From: Terriglobales bacterium | GTDB taxonomy: Bacteria; Acidobacteriota; Terriglobia; Terriglobales; Acidobacteriaceae | Assembly (NCBI GenBank): GCA_025462725.1 | Contig: JAOAPE010000005.1 | Span: forward strand, 186,001-250,000 | DNA: 64,000 nt | Direction: 5' to 3' | Shown: one piece after another, positions 25,895-33,583 of the stretch | Numbering within the stretch: position 1 is the first letter of the stretch | Layout of the letters: each line of letters opens with the position of its first letter | Notes under the pieces: generated by a model | Told to the model about the DNA's origin: nothing | The model's input: the letters and a program-made list of their open reading frames with translations, nothing else | Databases searched by the model: none | Position numbers and translations under genes: made by a program

Positions 25895-28800
25895 CTATTC
25901 GCAGTACAAACTCGCCCACACTCTCACCGATGTCGGACTCGTACTGAACGTCGGAGTCAGCACATTGAAAGCCACCAGGTCGCCTGCGGCGAGTGCCTGT
26001 GAGAGCCCCGACACTTCTGCCTTTCCGCTGCCTGCCTGGAATGTCATCGTCGTGCTTCCGAATGTTGACACTCCACTGTTCAGGTCCATGCGGAAGGTCA
26101 CATTGTTCGCCGCCGAATCGCGGGTCCCATCGATAAAGAAGTGGTACTGCACCTCTTTCACCGTGCACGCCTTCGGAACATAGAACTGGTTCTCCGCCGC
26201 TCGGCTTGTAGCCAGATACTTGATTCCCGCGTAATGATTCGTCGACGAAGCCGGACTGGCATCAGAGGTGTGCGCGAATTGCATTGTGTATCCATTGCTC
26301 AGGCCGGACGCATTTCCCAACGTGCTTTGCATTTGCAGGTTCGCGCCGTCATACTCCACGTCCACGATCTGTCCAGCCTTGATATCGTTTGCCGCCAGCG
26401 CGCCTCCACCATTTTTCGTGATCGTCTTCGCACCCAGCCCGTTCACATTCAATGTTGGCGTTGATGCTGCATTCGCATTGGTGGCTTTGAAACTGAAGCG
26501 CTGTCCCGCCGCGTAAGCGCCCGGCGCTGGAGACAACGTGACGACATACGCATCCGCCGCGCCGCTATCCGAACCATACTGGTAGCTCTGATTCTGGCTT
26601 CCGGATTTCGTCGCCACCGTCGCGCCATCACTCAGATCTCCGACAGCCGCAGTCGCCCCCGAAGTCGCTCGACCTTTCGCATCCACCGTGAACTTCGTGT
26701 ACGTCCCCGCTGTCACGCCGCTGGTCGCGAGAGTCGTTGCCACTGCCCCTGCCGACGTCGTCACATCTCCCGTCAATCCCGGCATCTGCGTCGCGCTTAC
26801 GGACCCGGTCAGGTTTCCAAATCCCAAACTCGTCCCATTTACCTGGAATCCGCTCGTCGCGTTCACCGTACTTCCAACGATCGTTCCCGCCGAGCTCATG
26901 CCGCCGTTGAAGACCGCCGTTCCCGACGCTCCAGTCACGCTCCACTTCTGCGTCACCTGATTATCGGAATATCCAACAACATCCAGTCCGTTGTTGAATC
27001 TCACTTTCGTGTTTTCCACTCGAAAGCGCGGGATTCCCGCTACCTGCGTATCGAAGATCGGTACTCCCGCATTTGGTGCCACATTCGGTGCCAGGATCAA
27101 TCCACTCCACGCCGCATTGTTCCAATAAAAATAGGAATGGATATTCGGCTGCGGATTCGTTCCAATCCCGATTCGCTGGTCTGTCGCGCTGAAGAACTGG
27201 TTTCCGCTCCAACCCCACTGGTCATTGCCTCGGTCGAACGTAAGCGTCCTCTGTGTCCCGCTACTATTCAGGATGTTCAGTACCTGCTGTGTCCCCGCCG
27301 TGATGTCGGACTGCCTTATCAAACTTCCAGTGACGGGATTGTTGAACACCACACCATGCTGGTTGATCGGGCCGCCGTAAAAGTCGATCCCATTCTGGAA
27401 TAGGCCGTCTGCTACAAACGCGTCGCGATACGGCTGCACGCCCGCATTCCCTACATACACGCCGCCCCCTTGCGGTTCGCCGATGATTTTTTGCAGAAGC
27501 ACCTGGACTCCCCTGCCATGATAGTTGTACCCAAGCGGCTGCTGGATCGTATCTCCCACTTGGAAATTCCCGCCTCCAGCGCTCAGGTTCACAGCAGCAG
27601 CGTTCAAACTTCCCGAAACCGGCGCAGTCAAGCTTGCGACATTCCCACCTTTAAAGATGTTGTAACTCCCTGAACTCGACATCGTCGGTCCGAGACACGT
27701 AGGCCCCAACTCATTCAGGTTGTACTCAATCACCAAGTGCGTATCGTCTGTGACGGAGATCACCGGCACTACGTGCTTAGTCACGCCATTACTGTTTCCC
27801 GCTATTTCAAGGAACAGGTCGCTCTTCGCTCCTGTGCCTCCCAGCCCCGCACTCCATCCTGTGCCCGTGCCGGTGATCGTGCATGGAGTTCCCGCACTTG
27901 CTGACGCGATATTTCCTGTGCTGTAAACGTTTCTGCTCGTATTGATCAGCGGCCTCTGTTCTCCTAGCGCCGCATTCGTTCCCGCAGTCCATGTGCCGGT
28001 CACAACATTGCCCGATACCGCCGCCACAGTCCCGCGCGGAAATCCGCCATCCGCTGACCCATTTCCCTGAATGGACGTGAACCGTCCGCCCTCGGACCCT
28101 TCATCTCCGCCCGTGCCGAATCCGCCCAGGTCGTACGACTCTCCCATCACTCCAATGCTGTCGCCTTTTCCATACGTGACCACCGTGGACACCACGCCCT
28201 TGCGCTCTCCCACCGTCCTGCCGAAGCCTTCGATTCGGATTCCCTGCCACTGCGTCTTTGTCCCCGCACCGCCCGGATACTCATTCACTCCGCCTGCATA
28301 CGCGTCGAACTCCACCAGCATCGGACTTATCACCTGTAGCCCTGCGCCCGTTGTCGTATACCGTCCGTAATAATCGATACCCCGCTTGTAAGCACTCTGC
28401 GTCGATCCGCCAATCCCGCGCCAGTCGATTATGTTGCAGTTGCTCGGAATCCCAAGTAATGACCATCCACCGCCCATAGTCGAGGGGATCACCACACTCC
28501 CATTCGCGCCCGCCAGGTCAAGGCATGCCGAATCGATCTTCGCGCCCACAGAGGTTCCCGCAAACTGGTCCGCATAGCGCACTCCCGCCAGTGTGATCGG
28601 GGTGTCATTAAGCTTTCCCAACTTCTGCGCGATACCCCCCGCTAACGTCCCATATTGCGCATCAACGTAATGTCGGTTTGCCGCCTGGTTCGGCGCCACT
28701 GGATCACCCAACAAGCTCAACACTCCGGTCATCGTGTCGCCTGCCTTGCTTACATAACCGCTGGCAACGTTCCCAACCGAAACATCTACGTAGCCTTTGT

Positions 28801-29269
28801 TGGCCACTGCACTTGCCGTAGTCGGATCCGGTGCCGTTGGACTCACCGAAAAAGTTTTCACTCCTGTGATCGATTCCGTCCCGGTCTTGTGCACCACCGA
28901 TTCCGTGTTCGACAGCACACTATCCACATACTGTTTGCTCGCAAGTTGTGCTGCCACTTGCGTGGGCACCACCGTCGCCCGGATCGCAGCAATCGTCGTT
29001 GGCGACGCCGACGGTACTACCCAGTACTCGGTCGACGTCGTCCCATCACTCAGCTTGTAAACCGCCTTGTAATAAGTCCCGCTCGGCGCGGCACCCTCAT
29101 TCGGTGCCAGTTGCACCGTCAGCAGGCCCGCTGCACCGATCGCAACGCTCAGCTCTCCTGCCGCTACAGCCTTGTTGTCCGCCGTCGAAAAGCTCGGCCA
29201 GGTGATCACCACCGTGCCACTCGCCGGCTGTCCGTTGGCCCGATACACCACATCACTGATGGTCGTCAT
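25895..29269 (-). CDS. Long phage tail-fibre-like protein
   Basis: About 1,124 residues from ATG 29269. The frame reaches 29374 through LFCCAISVLVAVAVVHASG, which looks like a signal peptide but is encoded over a terminator hairpin, so the later start is preferred. MTTISDVVYRANGQPASGTVVITWPSFSTADNKAV is a common phage-fibre or wrapping domain start. Fibre-type repeats follow: TGTESITGVKTFSVSPTAPDPTTASAVANKGYVD and AGDTMTGVLSLLGDPVAPNQAANRHYVDAQ. The middle (about 260-620) is rich in Gly and beta-helix-like segments; the C terminus (KEVQYHFFIDGTRDSAANNVTFRMDLN...) is a beta-sandwich tip. Unusually it precedes the terminase gene rather than ending the tail block. Confidence 0.6.
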   Translation of the reverse strand: MTTISDVVYRANGQPASGTVVITWPSFSTADNKAVAAGELSVAIGAAGLLTVQLAPNEGAAPSGTYYKAVYKLSDGTTSTEYWVVPSASPTTIAAIRATVVPTQVAAQLASKQYVDSVLSNTESVVHKTGTESITGVKTFSVSPTAPDPTTASAVANKGYVDVSVGNVASGYVSKAGDTMTGVLSLLGDPVAPNQAANRHYVDAQYGTLAGGIAQKLGKLNDTPITLAGVRYADQFAGTSVGAKIDSACLDLAGANGSVVIPSTMGGGWSLLGIPSNCNIIDWRGIGGSTQSAYKRGIDYYGRYTTTGAGLQVISPMLVEFDAYAGGVNEYPGGAGTKTQWQGIRIEGFGRTVGERKGVVSTVVTYGKGDSIGVMGESYDLGGFGTGGDEGSEGGRFTSIQGNGSADGGFPRGTVAAVSGNVVTGTWTAGTNAALGEQRPLINTSRNVYSTGNIASASAGTPCTITGTGTGWSAGLGGTGAKSDLFLEIAGNSNGVTKHVVPVISVTDDTHLVIEYNLNELGPTCLGPTMSSSGSYNIFKGGNVASLTAPVSGSLNAAAVNLSAGGGNFQVGDTIQQPLGYNYHGRGVQVLLQKIIGEPQGGGVYVGNAGVQPYRDAFVADGLFQNGIDFYGGPINQHGVVFNNPVTGSLIRQSDITAGTQQVLNILNSSGTQRTLTFDRGNDQWGWSGNQFFSATDQRIGIGTNPQPNIHSYFYWNNAAWSGLILAPNVAPNAGVPIFDTQVAGIPRFRVENTKVRFNNGLDVVGYSDNQVTQKWSVTGASGTAVFNGGMSSAGTIVGSTVNATSGFQVNGTSLGFGNLTGSVSATQMPGLTGDVTTSAGAVATTLATSGVTAGTYTKFTVDAKGRATSGATAAVGDLSDGATVATKSGSQNQSYQYGSDSGAADAYVVTLSPAPGAYAAGQRFSFKATNANAASTPTLNVNGLGAKTITKNGGGALAANDIKAGQIVDVEYDGANLQMQSTLGNASGLSNGYTMQFAHTSDASPASSTNHYAGIKYLATSRAAENQFYVPKACTVKEVQYHFFIDGTRDSAANNVTFRMDLNSGVSTFGSTTMTFQAGSGKAEVSGLSQALAAGDLVAFNVLTPTFSTSPTSVRVWASLYCE

Positions 29270-29326
29270 CACCGGCCCGCTCGCATGAACGACGGCAACA
29301 GCCACCAGCACGGATATCGCGCAACA

Positions 29327-29350
29327 AAAAAGCCGCCCCCAAGGGCGGCC
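29327..29350 (-). terminator. Terminator upstream of the fibre gene
   Basis: Minus-strand GCCGCCC TTGG GGGCGGC followed by TTTTTTG. It lies inside the 5' extension of the fibre reading frame and ends transcription from the phosphatase side, supporting a fibre start downstream of it. Confidence 0.8.
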
Positions 29351-29523
29351 ACTTCCACAATTAATTATCGTCATAAGATTTATTTAAGTCGAACTCCTCA
29401 ACCTAACTTGTCATCCTGAGCGTAGCGCAGCGGAGTCGAAGGATCTATGTATTTGGTTTTGCCCTCGACCGTAACGTGAACCCCTGCGCGCCTCCGGTGA
29501 ACCCGCTCCACTTTTTCCTGGTG

Positions 29524-29547
29524 CCCACGTTCGCGAAGCTAACGTGG
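29524..29547. repeat. Palindromic dispersed repeat, copy 1 (CCCACGTT...AACGTGG)
   Basis: 24 bp: CCCACGTT, central CGCGAAGCT, AACGTGG. Two more near-identical copies at 35459-35481 and 36025-36049. It occurs in the gap upstream of the phage fibre gene, where a host-type REP (cctgagcg...gtcgaagg) also occurs at 29408-29440. Confidence 0.75.
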
Positions 29548-29639
29548 CAATCTCCACAAAAAGCGGCGACGCGCTCCGTTTTCCTTAGCGCTTGCTCACT
29601 TTGCGGTGAAATCTGCACCGCCGCCGCGGTGAACCCGCT

Positions 29640-30092
29640 CTACTTCTTCAGCACCGGCTTCTCCCGCATGAAATCTTCCACACTGCGAACGTACACATCC
29701 GCAAAATCCACCACCGGGCGCCGGCTCTGTATCATGTGCATCGCATCCTCCAGGCTCCATCCCATCGAACGCAATATTGCCAACGTCATCATCGGCGCGC
29801 GGTGCACTCCCGCCGCACAATGGATGAACACCTTCGAATTGTTGCTCTTCAGCGCCTTCAATGCAAAGTCAACGCCTCGCTGCATCACACTCGCTGGCTT
29901 CGGCTGAAAATCGTCGTCCACCGGGTTCCACAACACCTCAACCTTGAATCCGTCAGCCAATGGACGGTCATCAAACTCGATCTGCATGTTGATGATGTGC
30001 GTCACGCCGGCGCGCACTATGTCGTGCATCTTGCTGTCGGTCCAGATGCCACCACCTACGGCAATCTGGTCCGTCACCCACGTCAGATCCAT
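29640..30092 (-). CDS. Dual-specificity protein phosphatase in the phage block
   Basis: 150 residues. The P-loop VFIHCAAGVHRAPMMTLAILRSMGW has the catalytic Cys92 and Arg98 (HCxxGxxRxP). An upstream NPVDDDF segment offers the general-acid Asp. MDLTWVTDQIAVGGGIWTDSKMHDIVRAGVTHIINMQ is a typical DSP N terminus. It would dephosphorylate tyrosine/serine/threonine or a small phosphate substrate. Position between a packaging-type gene and the fibre marks it as cargo rather than a virion protein, and it coexists with the HipA-like kinase gene 6 kb away in the same block. Confidence 0.88.
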   Translation of the reverse strand: MDLTWVTDQIAVGGGIWTDSKMHDIVRAGVTHIINMQIEFDDRPLADGFKVEVLWNPVDDDFQPKPASVMQRGVDFALKALKSNNSKVFIHCAAGVHRAPMMTLAILRSMGWSLEDAMHMIQSRRPVVDFADVYVRSVEDFMREKPVLKK

Positions 30093-30198
30093 TCCCCTGA
30101 TTACCCCTAACCCACGTGCTCCTGCGTTGACCCGCGGTTGATGTTGCTTTTGCCTCTAGCTGAAGGCTAAGAGCTAACAGCTAGGAGCTGCCCCAATT

Positions 30199-30534
30199 TT
30201 ACCCTGCCGCTCGCTCCTCCGCTTCCGCCTCGCGGATTTCCCTCAACAGCAACTCAGCCAGCGATTCCTCGTCCTCATCAAGCGATGCGGCGACTTTCAT
30301 CTTCTGCTCTTCCTTGACGAAATCCAGCAGGAATTTCGCATGCTGACAACTTCCCGATTTCGCTTTCTTCAAAATTGCTTCGATAATCGTCGGCATCGCT
30401 GCATTTACCGCATCCTTTGCCGCCCGCAAACCTGCATCCGACGACACGGCTTGTGTTTCCGCCGACAAAACCGCGCGCGCCGCAGGCACTGGCACCGCCG
30501 CTTCCGAAACCACCTTCCGCCTCTTATCAACCAT
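30199..30534 (-). CDS. Phage packaging-adjacent small protein (terminase-small-like)
   Basis: 111 residues from ATG 30534 (MVDKRRKVVSEAAVPVPAARAVLSAETQAVSSDAGLRAAKDAV...). The central AAMPTIIEAILKKAKSGSCQHAKFLLDFV resembles helical repeats seen in small proteins next to terminase genes (DUF5681-like). It ends EEDLAELLLREIREAEAEERAAG-like acidic helix. The frame continues to 30723 but the upstream part spans repeat sequence. Small-terminase function is position-based inference. Confidence 0.5.
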   Translation of the reverse strand: MVDKRRKVVSEAAVPVPAARAVLSAETQAVSSDAGLRAAKDAVNAAMPTIIEAILKKAKSGSCQHAKFLLDFVKEEQKMKVAASLDEDEESLAELLLREIREAEAEERAAG

Positions 30535-30680
30535 CTTCTCACCCCACGCTCCAACCACCTTCGATCTCTCTGTGTACTCTGTGTTCTCTGTGGTTAAACA
30601 ACTCTTCGCTTCTATTTTCAGAATAGCAAACCTCCACACCCCAAAGAGACAATCACTCAACAACTTTATTCTGATTCCCT

Positions 30681-31166
30681 TCAAGCACTTGCGCCAATAT
30701 CGCTCTCTTCGCCCTCTTGACATTCATTTTCGCGCGCCATTTCCTTGCGCGCTCTCCCCGCCGGACGCGCCTCTCCGATCGCGCGCAGCAGTCCCGTCTC
30801 CAAAAATATCTCGCTCAATCTGTCCAGCGCCTCCGGCATTCTCCGCACTACCGTGCGCCGCGTGCATCCGATCACCGCCGCTGCCTCTTCGTGCGAATAC
30901 TCCTGCAAGATCACCCGCGCTATCAATGACTGCGAAAATGCATCCAGCCTTCCGAGGCAACGGTCCACATCATGCACAAGGATCACCACATCTTCGAAAC
31001 TGTGTATCCGATACGAACTCACCTTCGAGCGAAAGAACTCCCGCCCCAGCACGGATGGCAATCTTCCTAACTCGATCGACATCCTGAAATACCGACGCAA
31101 CAACCCGATCGTGTACTCCCTATACAGCGACAGCTCCGGATTCAACGCCTGCTCGTTCCTGTTCAT
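30681..31166 (-). CDS. Sigma-70 region-4-like regulator of the phage block
   Basis: 161 residues from ATG 31166, overlapping the upstream TGA (ATGA). The segment CLGRLDAFSQSLIARVILQEYSHEEAAAVIGCTRRTVVRRMPEALDRLSEIFLETG is a sigma-70 region-4-type helix-turn-helix (LGxL...YSxEEAAxxIGCTxRTVxRR). There is no region 2, so it is not a full sigma factor; it is more like ArpU/late transcription activators of phages. The tail is basic then acidic. Translational coupling to the zinc-ribbon gene suggests joint control. Likely activates the downstream packaging/structural genes. Confidence 0.75.
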   Translation of the reverse strand: MNRNEQALNPELSLYREYTIGLLRRYFRMSIELGRLPSVLGREFFRSKVSSYRIHSFEDVVILVHDVDRCLGRLDAFSQSLIARVILQEYSHEEAAAVIGCTRRTVVRRMPEALDRLSEIFLETGLLRAIGEARPAGRARKEMARENECQEGEESDIGASA

Positions 31167-31378
31167 TGCACACGCTCCGATCTTGCCGTGCCGTTCACCC
31201 GCGCAAATCGCGGACGCTTCTTCTCCCGTACCAAAGCCGGCATCGGCAACTCCGACACTTTCTTCTTGCAGCCAGCGCAGTAGATCCACCTGCTGCCTCC
31301 CGGACGCAGCCACAGCCCTCCACATCGTTCGCATATCTTCAACTCCAGCGTGATCCGCTCTTCAGTTTTTTCGCTCAT
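31163..31378 (-). CDS. Small zinc-ribbon protein, coupled to the sigma-like gene
   Basis: 71 residues from ATG 31378: MSEKTEERITLELKICERCGGLWLRPGGSRWIYCAGCKKKVSELPMP. Two CxxC pairs (CERC, CAGC) form a zinc ribbon. The basic tail could bind nucleic acid. Preceded by a large structured terminator/leader (31431-31513), so its expression may be attenuated. Function unknown. Confidence 0.65.
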   Translation of the reverse strand: MSEKTEERITLELKICERCGGLWLRPGGSRWIYCAGCKKKVSELPMPALVREKKRPRFARVNGTARSERVQ

Positions 31379-31430
31379 GCGTACTCCTCGTCGCTCTCGG
31401 CTTAGCGACTGCCGCTCTTTCGCCCAAAAC

Positions 31431-31513
31431 AAAAAGCCCTGCGTAGGGACTCCGGAATCTCTCCGGATGCGCACTCTAGCTTTCGCCCGAATTCGCGGTC
31501 CCAACGCAGGGCT
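31431..31513 (-). terminator. Large branched hairpin with U-tract upstream of the zinc-ribbon gene
   Basis: On the minus strand a 16-bp outer stem with one mismatch (31498-31513 with 31435-31450; AGCCCTGCGT pairs ACGCAGGGCT) encloses 47 nt and is followed by TTTTTGTTTT. The enclosed part contains a hairpin TCCGGA/TCCGGA (31451-31467) and a GCGAAAGC tetraloop-type hairpin. This is more elaborate than an ordinary terminator. It could be an attenuator, or the 3' end of a structured small RNA. Confidence 0.7.
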
Positions 31514-31604
31514 CGTTTCTCTTACGATGACCTGCTTTGCTATTTAATTGTCTTCAGCCCTTATGATTGATTGTCGTCAGCCCCTAGACTTCGCTCCCTT
31601 CCAC

Positions 31605-31660
31605 TGTCACCATGAGCGAGCCGCAGCGGAGTCGAAGGGCAATGCTTTTGCTCTTGCTTG
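31605..31660 (-). repeat. Host-type dispersed repeat inside the phage region (modules B-C)
   Basis: On the minus strand GCAAGCAAGAGCAAAAGCATTGCCC-like module B is followed by the TTCGACTCCGC...GGTGACA module C. The gap 31514-31804 otherwise holds a CTTTGCGTCC-TTTGCGGTG repeat at 31770-31790 and no gene I can support. Confidence 0.7.
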
Positions 31661-31804
31661 CTTTTGACTTACACCCACAGCTCTTATTTTTCTCCGTGGT
31701 TCCGTAGTGAATCGTCTTTGCTTTTGAAAATGCAAATTGCAAATCCTAGCGTTTTTCCTTCGCGTACCTTTGCGTCCTTTGCGGTGAATGCTTTTGCTTT
31801 GTAC

Positions 31805-32008
31805 TCATTCCTCCGGCTTTTGCCGGAAATACCCCTCCTCATATCCCGATTTCAGCACTCTGCCGTTCTGTACCACCACGCTCAACCTCCCGCTGAATCC
31901 CAAATTCAACAGCAGTTTCTCCATCGCAGCCGATAACACCTCCGCTTGCTGCACTTTTCGGCGGAATTCCACAAAACTACGTTCCCCGTCTGAGACCACT
32001 TGTACCAT
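31805..32008 (-). CDS. Small early phage-region protein, DUF2292-like
   Basis: 67 residues with GGAGG 4 bp before ATG 32008. MVQVVSDGERSFVEFRRKVQQAEVLSAAMEKLLLNLGFSGRLSVVVQNGRVLKSGYEEGYFRQKPEE: a helix then a beta hairpin FSGRLSVVVQNGRVLKSG reminiscent of YezD/DUF2292 small proteins. It is the first minus-strand gene leftward of the repressor, in the early position. Function unknown. Confidence 0.6.
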   Translation of the reverse strand: MVQVVSDGERSFVEFRRKVQQAEVLSAAMEKLLLNLGFSGRLSVVVQNGRVLKSGYEEGYFRQKPEE

Positions 32009-32080
32009 TTTCCTCCGCCCCAGACCGCATTAGCTTATTGCTATTGTTCACCAAACAAATATATCCTTGGCCTTTGGTCT

Positions 32081-32088
32081 TGTCAAGA
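32081..32088. repeat. Target-site duplication, left copy (TGTCAAGA)
   Basis: TGTCAAGA abuts the left inverted repeat of the IS1595-type element; the identical octamer follows the right end at 34651-34658. Eight bases is the known target-duplication length of the IS1595 family. Confidence 0.9.
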
Positions 32089-32113
32089 CAGGATTATCTA
32101 CTTCACAAAAGTA
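32089..32113 (+). repeat. Left terminal inverted repeat of the IS1595-type element
   Basis: 25 bp starting CAGGATTATC. Pairs with 34626-34650 with three mismatches. Confidence 0.9.
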
Positions 32114-32128
32114 CGGCGGGGGTGTTAA

Positions 32129-33046
32129 ATGACTAAGCCGCTGCCGTTTGTAGTACCGAAAAAGCCCAAGATTCCGCAGCGCGCTAAGGGAGTGAGGCGG
32201 ATGACGATCATTGCTGGATTTAGTGGCTGGGGCGGTGTCGTGCTTTGTGCAGACACGCAAGAGACCGTAAGTGGATATGGTAAGCGAGAGGTTGAAAAAA
32301 TCTCGGTCGGAGGTCAAATGGCAGACATGGACTTTAATGTTGCTGTTGCGGCAGCAACCGACTCCGGTCCTCATGCAGATTCCCTGACGGGCGAACTGAT
32401 TTACGCAGTCTCTCAAGTGAAGGTCTATTCGCTGAGCAGGATCAAGGAAGAAATTGAAAAGAAACTCGCCGAGTATCACGCAAAACATATCTGGCCGAGA
32501 GCGTCCCAAGATCGGCCACACATAGAGACGATAGTGGTCATTCAGCACGCCGAGGGTGGCCATGCTGACATGTTCCACACCACGGATACAGCCGTTAACT
32601 GGGTTAGCGGTAGTCGGTGCTGTATCGGCGTGGGAAGCCATCTTGGAGACTTCATTCTGGAAAGGACGCTTCAAGGTGCAGGCAGTAAGAGTCACATGCT
32701 AGCCGTGGCAGCGCACATGTTGAAAGAGGTGCGTGAAAACATAGATGGGTGCGGGAAGAATGCCACAATCTGGTTTTTTGGAAAGGACGGAACGTGTGAA
32801 CAATTTTATAACGATAGATTCAAGTTTATGGAAGATCAGGTGGAGGATGTAAACGATGTCCTAAAAGAAGCAATGCGATATATGACCGATGTAGAGGAAG
32901 ACAGTGATGGTGAGGCACTACTTCACAGGTTAGATATTGAAAGGCGAAAGAACCGGGAACACTATGAACAAGAAATGGAACAAGAGCGCAAAATGGAGGA
33001 GTGGCGGCAGAAGATGAAAGATGGCACGGAAGACGCGCCATTCTAA
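32129..33046 (+). CDS. Proteasome beta-like Ntn hydrolase carried by the transposon
   Basis: 305 residues with GGGGGTG 4 bp before ATG 32129. A 25-residue basic leader (MTKPLPFVVPKKPKIPQRAKGVRRM) precedes TIIAGFSGWGGVVLCADTQET. This matches the mature N terminus of proteasome beta/HslV-type subunits: nucleophile Thr26 becomes Thr1, Asp42 corresponds to Asp17, and Lys52 or Lys57 to Lys33. CIGVGSHLGDFILERTL...SHMLAVAAHMLKEVRENIDGCGKNATIWFFGKDG matches the late GxG / helix H3-H4 / GG region. The C terminus adds a long charged coiled coil (LHRLDIERRKNREHYEQEMEQERKMEEWRQKMKDG) not found in proteasomes. No ATPase partner is encoded nearby. Probably a self-processing peptidase or amidase. Confidence 0.75.
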   Translation: MTKPLPFVVPKKPKIPQRAKGVRRMTIIAGFSGWGGVVLCADTQETVSGYGKREVEKISVGGQMADMDFNVAVAAATDSGPHADSLTGELIYAVSQVKVYSLSRIKEEIEKKLAEYHAKHIWPRASQDRPHIETIVVIQHAEGGHADMFHTTDTAVNWVSGSRCCIGVGSHLGDFILERTLQGAGSKSHMLAVAAHMLKEVRENIDGCGKNATIWFFGKDGTCEQFYNDRFKFMEDQVEDVNDVLKEAMRYMTDVEEDSDGEALLHRLDIERRKNREHYEQEMEQERKMEEWRQKMKDGTEDAPF

Positions 33047-33057
33047 TCAGAAGATGC

Positions 33058-33582
33058 CTAACGTGAATCTAGAGACGCAATCGGATCGGACACCTTTGTC
33101 AACTTCACACGCTCAAGCGGTGGAGCAACAATCGTGTGACCGCACACCATCTTTCCGACAAAGAATCCACTCTTTAATTTGGCGCGTAACTCGTTTTCAT
33201 CCTTTAGGAGTTGATCTCCCATTGGGATATGCAATCGGATGGGAAATCTGCAATCTGTTTGAGCGCATAAAAATTCTACGGAGTAACAATCTGTATCAGA
33301 GCGGAACCGACCTGGGGCCGAGTATGGTGCGAGATGCCAGCGGACATCTGCAACCGTGTAAAGAAACACATGTCCGCATTCGCGGCACCGGATATATGCA
33401 GACCAAGATGCCGTGGGCCAGCAGCCCACTGGATCTTCATCTTTTTCTAGAAGGTGTTGATTTCGCCCGAAGAGAGTGGCAGTCTGCGGCAAATTGTGAT
33501 GTGGCAAAGTGATATGGAAATATTGAAAGCGATGCGCGTGGATGTTTTTACAATTAACGACTGGCTGTATGTAGTCGCCCAT
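33058..33582 (-). CDS. Cys-rich hypothetical protein inside the transposon
   Basis: 174 residues. YIRCRECGHVFLYTVADVRWHL and SDTDCYSVEFLCAQTDCRFPIRLHIPMG give Cys pairs CxxC and C-x7-C-x4-C, and GKMVCGHTIVAPP adds a Cys-Gly-His near the C terminus, so a zinc-binding fold is plausible. The frame stops 11 bp from the hydrolase stop (convergent) and starts 1 bp before the transposase stop, so it is probably co-transcribed after the transposase. The antisense frame (33021-33512, plus) lacks such motifs. No family recognised. Confidence 0.6.
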   Translation of the reverse strand: MGDYIQPVVNCKNIHAHRFQYFHITLPHHNLPQTATLFGRNQHLLEKDEDPVGCWPTASWSAYIRCRECGHVFLYTVADVRWHLAPYSAPGRFRSDTDCYSVEFLCAQTDCRFPIRLHIPMGDQLLKDENELRAKLKSGFFVGKMVCGHTIVAPPLERVKLTKVSDPIASLDSR

Positions 33583-33583
33583 T

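Noticed and set aside
32048-32695. Minus-strand 215-codon frame opposite the proteasome-like hydrolase
   Set aside because: It overlaps the transposon's left end and has no domain; the plus-strand frame has clear Ntn-hydrolase motifs.
33021-33512. Plus-strand frame opposite the Cys-rich transposon gene
   Set aside because: The minus-strand frame has paired Cys motifs and fits the transposase spacing; this one has neither.
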